Below, piece after piece: positions 1 through 6,163 of a DNA stretch of 8,643 nucleotides; the first letter of the stretch is position 1, and each line of letters starts with the position of its first letter. Location: contig JAGLBF010000103.1 of NCBI GenBank assembly GCA_018260375.1, forward strand, positions 1 through 8,643, read 5' to 3'. The notes beneath the pieces were generated by a model, which did not search any database, was not told the origin of the DNA, and worked only from the letters and a program-made list of their open reading frames with translations. This stretch comes from Deinococcus sp. GTDB taxonomy: Bacteria > Deinococcota > Deinococci > Deinococcales > Deinococcaceae. Both the position numbers and the translations under genes were made by a program.

Positions 1-15
1 TCTGACCTTCCGAAT

Positions 16-31
16 CGCTACGGGACTGAAA
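16..31 (+). repeat. Degenerate CRISPR-repeat-like 3' end upstream of cas3
   Basis: The sequence CGCTACGGGACTGAAA matches positions 21-36 of the 37-nt repeat of the downstream array (CGTTAGGGGACTGAAA) at 14 of 16 positions, including an uninterrupted GGGACTGAAA, the part that supplies most of the crRNA 5' handle. The final base is T instead of C. Upstream, TTCCG (8-12) can pair with CGGGA (21-25, one G-T wobble), so a repeat-like hairpin is possible, although the rest of the 5' half does not match. It could be the last, decayed repeat of another array ending left of the window, a relic, or half of a repeat-derived regulatory RNA. An exact 10-mer match somewhere in a window this size is not rare by itself; the position next to cas3 and the end of the repeat involved are what make it notable. 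Confidence 0.4.
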
Positions 32-100
32 TTAGTGGATGGAGAAGCAGCTTTTTTCATAACGTCTTTAAATGAGGCCCACTTGTGCGAGGCTCAACAC

Positions 101-2683
101 ATGGAAATCAAGACCGAACTGGACAGCATTTTCGGTGACGCAAATAAGCCCTACGATGCCTACGCCTACCAAATTCAAGTGTCTCAGACCTTGCTCAGCG
201 GCAACAACGTCATTCTCCGTGCTCCGACAGGCGCAGGCAAAACCGAGGCTGCCCTTGGCCCTTTCCTGCTGGCCCGCAAGCATAACTGCCCTGACTTTCC
301 GCGCCGCTGCATCATCGCTTCGCCTATGCGAACCCTGGCAAAAGACCTGCATAAGCGGGCGCAAGGGGTCGCTGAGCGTCTCAATAAGTCCCGCAATCTC
401 AATCTGACGGTCAACCTTCACACAGGCGAAGACCCCGCCGACCCATTGCTAGAAGCCGACATCATCATTACCACCTATGACCAACTGCTCAGCAATTACC
501 TGCATGTGCCGTATTCGCAAAGCTGGCGCAGTCGCAACATCGGGGCGGGTGGTGTGGTTGCCAGCTACATTGTTCTGGACGAGTTTCACCTCTTTGATCC
601 CTTACGGGCCTTTCGCACAACATTGGAAATGGCGCGGGCGTTGCAGGGGATCACGCCGTTTGTATTCATGACCGCCACCATGTCGGCAGAATTGACCGAA
701 AAATTAGCGCACGCAGTGGGCGCAGCATTCATCACGCCTTCTGACGCTGAACTGGCAACCATGCAGAGCCAGCAAAAGTTACGCAGCATTCGCCGTATAG
801 ACGCTTTGCTGACGGCTGAAGCGGTAGCCCATGCCCATGAGCGGCGCAGCATTGCCATGGCCAACACGGTTGACCGCGTGCAGACACTTTACGCCGACTT
901 GCAGAAGCTCAAGGCTGAAGGTCATCCAAAGTTATATGACACTGAACTGGTTATGCTGCACTCGCGGTATTTTCCAACTCACCGCAATGCCCACGAGGAA
1001 CGGCTTAAAGAACTGCTTGGTAAAGGGAAAAACAAAAATGTCATTCTGGTCGCCTCGCAAGCGGTAGAAGTCGGCATTGACATCAGTTCTGAGCAACTCC
1101 ACACCGAACTTTGCCCTGCCAATGCCTTGCTGCAACGAGCGGGCCGAAATGCGCGGTATGCGGGCGAAATCGGCGTAGTCAGCGTCTACGATTTGCCTAA
1201 AAGTGAACATGGCGAGCGGCAGATGCTTCCTTATGTCAAGCGGGGCAAAGATGACGCCGAGCGACTGGCACAGATTCAGGTGTTAGAAGCCACTTGGGAG
1301 GCCCTGGCTAGCTTGCCCAGCCCCATGACACCCGAAGCTGAAGCGGGACTGATTGACCGCGTACATACCGCTGGCGACGAGGCCAACTGGCAGGACTACG
1401 AACAGAGCCGCAACAGCACTTTGCGCAACAAGATGACCACTGCCTTTAGGGGCGAGCGGGCCGCCCGTTCAGACCTTATCCGCGACATTCAGAACGTCAG
1501 CGTGTTGCTGGTGAAAGGTAGGCCTGACCTGTCTACTTGGGACGAAGTGAACCGCTACGAGCGGCTGAGCGTAACTTGGGTCAATTTCGCTGCACTGGAA
1601 GAAAACAGGACAAGGCAAGGTTTGGAGCACGACTTAGATGACAACTGGCTGGCGAAAATTCCCCGCGAAGTTGAGCCAGAGGCTAAGGAATCTGAAACCC
1701 GTCAGCCAACCAAATTGGAATGGATTTCTGTCACTAGCGCGGAAGGATTACAAAGTCAGCCGTTGGTATTGCTCAATCCCAAGTTCGTGTTCTATAACCG
1801 CAAGGAAGGCTTTCGCTGGGAGGCTCCTGAAGGCAGCAGCTTAGGCGTAGGGGACTATGATATTCCCGAAGCTCACGGCAAACGCCCCACAGGGGATGGC
1901 GGTGACTACTGGTATGTCTACGAAACCTATCAGGAACACATTCAGCGCGTTCTGAAATCGTCTGAGAAGCACACCAAGGACATTTGGCACATCTGCCCGC
2001 AGGTGGATAAAAAGTTTGATTTGCCTGCTGGTGCGACAACCCTAGCTATTAGAGCCGCCATAGCCGCCCACGACATCGGCAAGTTGTCGGAAGGCTGGCA
2101 AAAGTGGACGCGAGGTTGGCAGGCTGGGCAAGTTAAACATTACGGCTCTCAAATTCTTTGGGATGGCAAAAGCACCGCCAAAGCACAAGCGGCGGGCGAA
2201 TACTGCGCCCATACCGACTATCACCCCGCGTACGATAAGCAGCGCAACAAGGACTTTGACAAGAAAGGCCGCAGGCCGCCGCACGCGGGTGAGTCGGCAG
2301 ACATTCTGGCTCAAACGCTAGATGGCTACCTGATGGATTCAATGGGAGAGGAAAGGGGATTAAGTGTTCTACGTGGAATCTGCGGGGCAATAGCAAGACA
2401 TCACGGGGCAGATGCAAAAGGTGAAACAAGCGCTTGGCTATTAGACAAAGGGGCATCCAAGGAAGCAGCTTCCGTATTCAAGGAAATCGCAGGGATAGAG
2501 CTAGACGAGGAACTATGGAATGAATTTCAGATAAAAGGTATTCCAGCCGTGACAGAACCCGAAATGCCAGAACCTCAAGATGAACTGGCTTGGCTTATCT
2601 ACACCCTTGCTTCGCGTGCGCTACGCTTAGGCGACACCCGCTCTTTTGAAAATGTACGCCAGCAAAAGGAGGCAGAATCTTGA
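101..2683 (+). CDS. cas3: CRISPR-associated helicase-nuclease Cas3 (helicase first, HD domain C-terminal)
   Basis: Cas3 is recruited to target-bound Cascade, unwinds DNA with its superfamily 2 helicase and cuts single strands with its metal-dependent HD nuclease. Numbering from the ATG at 101 (860 aa), visible motifs are Walker A APTGAGKT (41-48), Walker B DEFH (160-163), motif III MTATM (190-194), motif V around ASQAVEVGIDIS (318-329) and motif VI QRAGR (345-349). The HD domain follows: a His in TYQEH (613), AAHDIGK with the His-Asp pair at 657-658, PPHAG (His 728), ARHHG (His 767-768) and possibly Asp 845 in LGDTRS. Classic Cas3 has HD first; the reversed order is known mainly from I-G-like Cas3. 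I chose ATG 101 because GAGG lies 7 nt upstream and MEIKTEL leads directly into the PYDAYAYQ helicase start; the frame is open to a GTG at 35 (882 aa) with no ribosome site. The stop overlaps the cas8 start by 4 nt. Confidence 0.93.
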   Translation: MEIKTELDSIFGDANKPYDAYAYQIQVSQTLLSGNNVILRAPTGAGKTEAALGPFLLARKHNCPDFPRRCIIASPMRTLAKDLHKRAQGVAERLNKSRNLNLTVNLHTGEDPADPLLEADIIITTYDQLLSNYLHVPYSQSWRSRNIGAGGVVASYIVLDEFHLFDPLRAFRTTLEMARALQGITPFVFMTATMSAELTEKLAHAVGAAFITPSDAELATMQSQQKLRSIRRIDALLTAEAVAHAHERRSIAMANTVDRVQTLYADLQKLKAEGHPKLYDTELVMLHSRYFPTHRNAHEERLKELLGKGKNKNVILVASQAVEVGIDISSEQLHTELCPANALLQRAGRNARYAGEIGVVSVYDLPKSEHGERQMLPYVKRGKDDAERLAQIQVLEATWEALASLPSPMTPEAEAGLIDRVHTAGDEANWQDYEQSRNSTLRNKMTTAFRGERAARSDLIRDIQNVSVLLVKGRPDLSTWDEVNRYERLSVTWVNFAALEENRTRQGLEHDLDDNWLAKIPREVEPEAKESETRQPTKLEWISVTSAEGLQSQPLVLLNPKFVFYNRKEGFRWEAPEGSSLGVGDYDIPEAHGKRPTGDGGDYWYVYETYQEHIQRVLKSSEKHTKDIWHICPQVDKKFDLPAGATTLAIRAAIAAHDIGKLSEGWQKWTRGWQAGQVKHYGSQILWDGKSTAKAQAAGEYCAHTDYHPAYDKQRNKDFDKKGRRPPHAGESADILAQTLDGYLMDSMGEERGLSVLRGICGAIARHHGADAKGETSAWLLDKGASKEAASVFKEIAGIELDEELWNEFQIKGIPAVTEPEMPEPQDELAWLIYTLASRALRLGDTRSFENVRQQKEAES

Positions 2684-4476
2684 CGAAATACACTGTGCCA
2701 CGCGTACAAGGAACCTACGCCGACAGCTTAACGGCGCTGGGTTTAGGCAAGCTGCTGAGTGCGCTGACTCAAAATGCAGCAGTTAAGTTGCAGTTAGATG
2801 CCCAGCAGGATGCTTTTGTTCTGGAATCAGGTATGCCAGATTTATCCATTGCAGTACAGCTTTATGATTACATCAAAACTGAAAAGGGTAGTGATGCTCC
2901 GGCATATTCTTACGACTATGAGCGTAAAAAAGCCGACCGCCAAGACTTCTTCACCTGGCGTAAACAACATCCAAAATCACCTGTAGATGAATACGGGAAA
3001 GACCCGCCTAGCCCCAGTTATTCGCTTTATTCCAGTCTGGTGGACATGCTCAAACCCATTAACACCAGTGGGTATTCAGCGGCACATCGTGAACTGAGTT
3101 CTGAGCGCCGCGCAGCACATTTTCAAATTGCCTTGCAAGCCTTTAGCGGCGAAGGGCAGCCTGAAGCAATGGCCGAGGCCGCACTTAAGAAACAACTTAA
3201 AGGGAACAAAGCCAATAACGTTTCTATCGTGCAGATTTTTAATCCCATGACAGGCAAAGGCATGAACTCCCCCAAGGCCAACAGCATTGGTATGGGGAAG
3301 GAAAAAGCGCCGCTGGTGCTGGAAGCGCTGAAATATGCGGGCTGGTTTGTGGGTGCGGTAGCGGTCACACCAAAAGGCAGCAAAGACCTCAAGGTTTTGG
3401 TGGTGCAGCCTACCGAAATCAGGTTAGACACTTTGACGAACGTGATGTCCTCCTTCCGAGCAGAATTTATGGGCGGAGGCGCTATTCAGATAGACATTCT
3501 TGCCGCTTTGACGCTCACCGAAACTTTACTCAAACACGATGAGCATAAAACCTACCGCCGTGGACGACCCAAAGAACTCATTTCCGGTTTTCAGACCGCC
3601 TATTTTCAAGACCTTGGCAATGCTAAGGGCGTCACGAACATCTCTTTCATTTCTTTGCCCAACTGGGTCAACTTGCAAGACGAAGCTGGGCGCGGCGAGT
3701 GGCTGGAAATCCTCAAAGAACACCGCCAAATTATTCGCAATCTGGATGAAAGCCACTCAGAAGAACGCAACTTGCTGGAAAAATACCGCGACTTTCTGAG
3801 TGGACAGGACGAACGGGCCTTTTTGGAATTCTTGTCGGATTACGGGCCGCACATGATGAGGGTATACGAGCAGCTTTATGGAAAACCCGAAGCCAACTGG
3901 AAAGTACGCTGGTTTAGTGAGATTCATCTGACCCAAATAACAAAAGCAATGGGAAAAGGAGAAGGTATGGAAAAGCAGGAGCAAAGGCTCACCGAAATTA
4001 TTGAGACGCAAGGTTTTATTAATATTGCTCGCGCCATTCGTGGAGCTACGCGCAACGCTGTCATGGCAAAAAAACCCATGCAGCAGAAGGGCAAGCCCAC
4101 GCGCCAGTCTGACCGCAGCTATGAAATTCGTTATGGGCTCGCACAAGACCTTAAGCGGGCAGCAGTGACGAAGCAAAAATTTCTGGCGGCCCTGAGTAGC
4201 TTTATTGCCGATTACAACGCGGAAAACTTGCGTGTTTACGAAAGGCGGGCCAATCGGATGGAGCAAAACGGCACGCTGAGCGGAAATCCTCAGCGCCGCG
4301 TAGATGTGTCTACAGATGACTTGCTGGAAATGGCTGAATTGCTGGATAAGCATGACCCTCAAACGGTCGCCATGCTGCTGATCGCTTATGGTTACTCCAA
4401 AACGAAGCGCGAAAAAGACGATACTACTTCAACCCCACCCGAAGCCGCCGACCAAAATCAGGAGGAACAAGAATGA
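2680..4476 (+). CDS. cas8: Type I Cascade large subunit, Cas8-like, with Cas11-like C-terminal domain
   Basis: This 598-residue protein fills the large-subunit slot between cas3 and cas7; Cas8 proteins read the PAM and start R-loop formation. Large subunits diverge greatly and I recognise no catalytic motif, so the call rests on position, length and organisation. The N-terminus has PRVQGTYADSLTALGL (7-22). A middle part rich in beta strands includes IFNPMTGKGMNSPKA (186-200) and KYAGWFVGAVAV (218-229). The C-terminal third (about 430-598) is helical and basic, like a fused small subunit, and ends in an acidic tail. The protein contains no cysteine, so the zinc finger of many Cas8 proteins is absent. 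Translation starts at TTG: AAAAGGAGG (2664-2672) lies 7 nt upstream, TTGA overlaps the cas3 stop, and the next in-frame ATG is at residue 52. It has no HD motif, which argues against Cas10d of type I-D. Exact Cas8 family is uncertain. Confidence 0.82.
   Translation: MTKYTVPRVQGTYADSLTALGLGKLLSALTQNAAVKLQLDAQQDAFVLESGMPDLSIAVQLYDYIKTEKGSDAPAYSYDYERKKADRQDFFTWRKQHPKSPVDEYGKDPPSPSYSLYSSLVDMLKPINTSGYSAAHRELSSERRAAHFQIALQAFSGEGQPEAMAEAALKKQLKGNKANNVSIVQIFNPMTGKGMNSPKANSIGMGKEKAPLVLEALKYAGWFVGAVAVTPKGSKDLKVLVVQPTEIRLDTLTNVMSSFRAEFMGGGAIQIDILAALTLTETLLKHDEHKTYRRGRPKELISGFQTAYFQDLGNAKGVTNISFISLPNWVNLQDEAGRGEWLEILKEHRQIIRNLDESHSEERNLLEKYRDFLSGQDERAFLEFLSDYGPHMMRVYEQLYGKPEANWKVRWFSEIHLTQITKAMGKGEGMEKQEQRLTEIIETQGFINIARAIRGATRNAVMAKKPMQQKGKPTRQSDRSYEIRYGLAQDLKRAAVTKQKFLAALSSFIADYNAENLRVYERRANRMEQNGTLSGNPQRRVDVSTDDLLEMAELLDKHDPQTVAMLLIAYGYSKTKREKDDTTSTPPEAADQNQEEQE
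3956..3969 (+). promoter_or_regulatory. Internal ribosome binding site and start codon inside cas8
   Basis: AAGGAG (3956-3961) is followed by a 5-nt spacer and ATG (3967-3969), in the cas8 reading frame (codon 430). It is as good a Shine-Dalgarno as those in front of cas8, cas7 and cas4 and lies where the large-subunit body gives way to the helical C-terminal domain. The neighbouring in-frame ATG at 3949 has no such site. Confidence 0.7.
3967..4476 (+). CDS. Candidate small subunit Cas11, translated from within cas8
   Basis: The internal start would make a 169-residue protein identical to the C-terminus of Cas8. Small subunits (Cas11) form a helical belly filament in Cascade and hold the displaced DNA strand. 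The product is mostly predicted helix and basic in its first 100 residues (for example ARAIRGATR at 21-29, YEIRYGLAQDLKR at 52-64, YERRANR at 91-97), followed by STDDLLEMAELL (115-126) and an acidic tail, which fits a small DNA-binding helical subunit. Internal translation of Cas11 from the large-subunit gene is established for types I-B, I-C and I-D. Seen here: the start site, the frame and the lack of any other small-subunit gene. Inferred: that the product exists as a separate protein. It could instead act only as a fused Cas8 domain. Confidence 0.62.
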   Translation: MEKQEQRLTEIIETQGFINIARAIRGATRNAVMAKKPMQQKGKPTRQSDRSYEIRYGLAQDLKRAAVTKQKFLAALSSFIADYNAENLRVYERRANRMEQNGTLSGNPQRRVDVSTDDLLEMAELLDKHDPQTVAMLLIAYGYSKTKREKDDTTSTPPEAADQNQEEQE

Positions 4477-5399
4477 CCCTGCGTACCCTCTCTATCTCCG
4501 GCCTTTCCACCCTTAACCTGCACTCGCTGAACAATGAAGGCGGCGAAGGCAACCACATTCAGACCCGCATGGTGGACGTCGTAGACAAAGAAGGCAACCT
4601 GCACCCCGTCAATGCCGTGTCGGGCGACATGTTCAAGCATATTTTTGCGGAACACTTTCAGGCCATTGCCAAAGAAGAAGGGCTGACCTTGTGCGCGGGT
4701 TGCCAGACCCTGAATGCCAACCGCCTGAACGCCGATAAAGCCTTTGAAGACGCTATTAAAGGCAAAGGTAACAGCGAAATTCTTGACCTGTTGCCGCAAA
4801 GCTGCGCTCTGGACGATGTGGCCGGCATTCTGATTACGCAAGGCAGCCGCGCTCTGGGCCGGAAGAGTGTAGTGGAGTTCTCTTGGGTGCCGGGTGTGCC
4901 AGAAAAGGTCAAGACGGGTAGCTACTTTCACGTCAAATACGACCCGCAAGGACGCGGCAAAACTGATGCAGATGATGGCAGTAACAAGGGGCAAGCCATC
5001 TTTCACCGCCCTGCATCTAGCGGACAATATGCGGTGGTGGCGCATGTGGAGGCCCACCGCATTGGCCTGAACGACATTACCCGCGAATATGTCATCAGCG
5101 AGCAAGAGCGCCAGAAGCGCCTCAACGCGGTGCTACGGGCGCTGACGCTGACTTTCCTGCATCCTAGCGGAGCTATGCGGAACACCCAAAGTCCTCACCT
5201 GACCGACTTTCAGGGCGTGATTACGACCAGCAGCCACAGCGTTCCCGCACCGACGGTCAGCGCCCTGAACGAGCATTTCATTGAACAGGTGGAAAAGATC
5301 TCGGCGGCAATGGCAAAGATGAGCGGTCAAAGTATTGGTGTAGAAACATTTGATTCTCTAGCTACCTTCGCTGAAAAAATGAGTGAAATCACGCTATGA
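4473..5399 (+). CDS. cas7: Cascade backbone subunit Cas7 (DevR/Csa2-like)
   Basis: Cas7 polymerises along the crRNA spacer and forms the backbone of the surveillance complex. The 308-residue protein has the DevR-type N-terminus: ISGLSTLNLHSLNNEGGEGNH (8-28), then RMVDVVDKEGN (32-42) and VNAVSGDMFKHIFAEHF (46-62), corresponding to the first RRM strand and the conserved SGDxxKH segment. A cysteine pair LCAGC (73-77), Cys 111 and DDVAG (114-118) follow, then a strand RKSVVEFSWVPGVP (130-143) in the thumb-like part. Translation starts at ATG 4473 behind AGGAGG (4460-4465, 7-nt spacer) and overlaps the cas8 stop by 4 nt; ATGA also couples its stop to cas5. DevR-type Cas7 occurs in I-A and several I-B relatives, so it narrows but does not settle the subtype. 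Base composition is more GC-rich than in cas8. Confidence 0.9.
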   Translation: MTLRTLSISGLSTLNLHSLNNEGGEGNHIQTRMVDVVDKEGNLHPVNAVSGDMFKHIFAEHFQAIAKEEGLTLCAGCQTLNANRLNADKAFEDAIKGKGNSEILDLLPQSCALDDVAGILITQGSRALGRKSVVEFSWVPGVPEKVKTGSYFHVKYDPQGRGKTDADDGSNKGQAIFHRPASSGQYAVVAHVEAHRIGLNDITREYVISEQERQKRLNAVLRALTLTFLHPSGAMRNTQSPHLTDFQGVITTSSHSVPAPTVSALNEHFIEQVEKISAAMAKMSGQSIGVETFDSLATFAEKMSEITL

Positions 5400-6076
5400 C
5401 CTGGCTGGTTGCCACTTATGAACCAACGGCGCTGTTTAGCCTCAAGGATTCGCAGGCGACCAGCGCGGCGGGGAAGTCACTGCTGGTACCTAGTCCCTAC
5501 GCCGTCAAAACGGCCCTTGTCGATGTGGCGGTGAACTGGCAGGGCGTGGCCTTCGCGCAGGAAGTCTTTGGGTGGTTGCACGGCTTACAGGTGCGGAGTA
5601 GCCCGCCTCAGTGGGCTTGTGTGACCAATACTTTTGTAAAAGTGCAGCGCCCACCAAAAGCAGCCGAGCCAGGAAATCCATTCAAGCCGACAGTGGCTTT
5701 TCGTGAATACGTTCAATTTCGGGGTGAACTGCGCCTTGCCTTTGAGGTTTCTGGCCTTGCAGACGAACAAAAGCAGACTCTCTCTGAATTGCTGTTGCGC
5801 CTGAATATGCTGGGCAAGCGCGGCGGCTTTATGCAGTGGCTGGGGCAAATAGAACTGGCCGAACTAGACGCGCATTTTGTGGCCCACACGGGAGACATGC
5901 GAATGCCATCAGGCGGCGCAGTGATGCATTATCTGGACGACTACGGTCCCAAGATGACTTGGGAGAAGCTCAGCACCTTTGACAGTGCCAAACCCGACCG
6001 CGTGGTGGTGTCGGCCCTGGTGCCTTACCGCCTCAAGCGTTCCAGCAAGCGGTCAACGATGTATGAGCGAACCTAG
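5396..6076 (+). CDS. cas5: Cascade subunit Cas5
   Basis: Cas5 is a RAMP-fold subunit that holds the 5' handle of the crRNA and joins the Cas7 filament to Cas8. The 226-residue product has the expected N-terminal strand (TWLVATYEPTALFSL, 2-16), the SLLVPSPYAVKTALVD segment (28-43) and a glycine-rich loop NMLGKRGGFMQ (137-147). It starts with ATGA overlapping the cas7 stop; there is no strong Shine-Dalgarno, so it probably depends on translational coupling. It is the last gene of the coupled effector block. Because no cas6 is present, it is worth asking whether Cas5 processes pre-crRNA, as Cas5d does in type I-C; I cannot identify a convincing catalytic set for that from the sequence alone. The family call is sound; the subtype suffix is left open. 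Confidence 0.83.
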   Translation: MTWLVATYEPTALFSLKDSQATSAAGKSLLVPSPYAVKTALVDVAVNWQGVAFAQEVFGWLHGLQVRSSPPQWACVTNTFVKVQRPPKAAEPGNPFKPTVAFREYVQFRGELRLAFEVSGLADEQKQTLSELLLRLNMLGKRGGFMQWLGQIELAELDAHFVAHTGDMRMPSGGAVMHYLDDYGPKMTWEKLSTFDSAKPDRVVVSALVPYRLKRSSKRSTMYERT

Positions 6077-6084
6077 CTCAACCC

Positions 6085-6146
6085 CAGATGTATCTTGAGT
6101 GTTCCATCCAGTGCAGTTAATTAGGCTTCACTCAATGATGCATCTG
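6085..6146 (+). promoter_or_regulatory. Long stem-loop between cas5 and cas1
   Basis: CAGATGTATCTTGAGTG (6085-6101) is the near-perfect inverted complement of CACTCAATGATGCATCTG (6129-6146). The stem has 17 pairs, one of them a G-U wobble, and one bulged A, around a 27-nt loop. It fills the only sizeable gap within the cas genes (6077-6163). There is no U-tract after it, so it is not a canonical intrinsic terminator. It could be a 3' end or processing element for the effector mRNA, a protein-binding site, or a structure controlling cas1. A weak TTGAGT (6095-6100) lies inside the left arm, but no matching -10 box is convincing. Confidence 0.6.
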
Positions 6147-6163
6147 CGTGCCACCCTCCTGAC

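Noticed and set aside
35..100. GTG at 35 as the start of cas3, adding 22 residues
   Set aside because: There is no ribosome binding site before it, and it lies 4 nt after the repeat-like sequence. ATG at 101 has GAGG upstream and begins just before the conserved helicase N-terminus. It remains a formal alternative.
3757..4362. 201-codon open frame on the minus strand within cas8
   Set aside because: It lies wholly antisense to cas8, has a composition typical of a reverse-frame artefact and matches no family I recognise.
4458..5105. 215-codon open frame on the minus strand within cas7
   Set aside because: It is antisense to a well-supported cas7 with conserved motifs and shows no domain or start signal of its own.
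6095..6123. Promoter for cas1 with TTGAGT as -35 box
   Set aside because: At 16-18 bp spacing the downstream hexamers (TTAATT, TAATTA) match the -10 consensus poorly, and TTGAGT is part of the stem-loop arm. I do not claim a promoter there.
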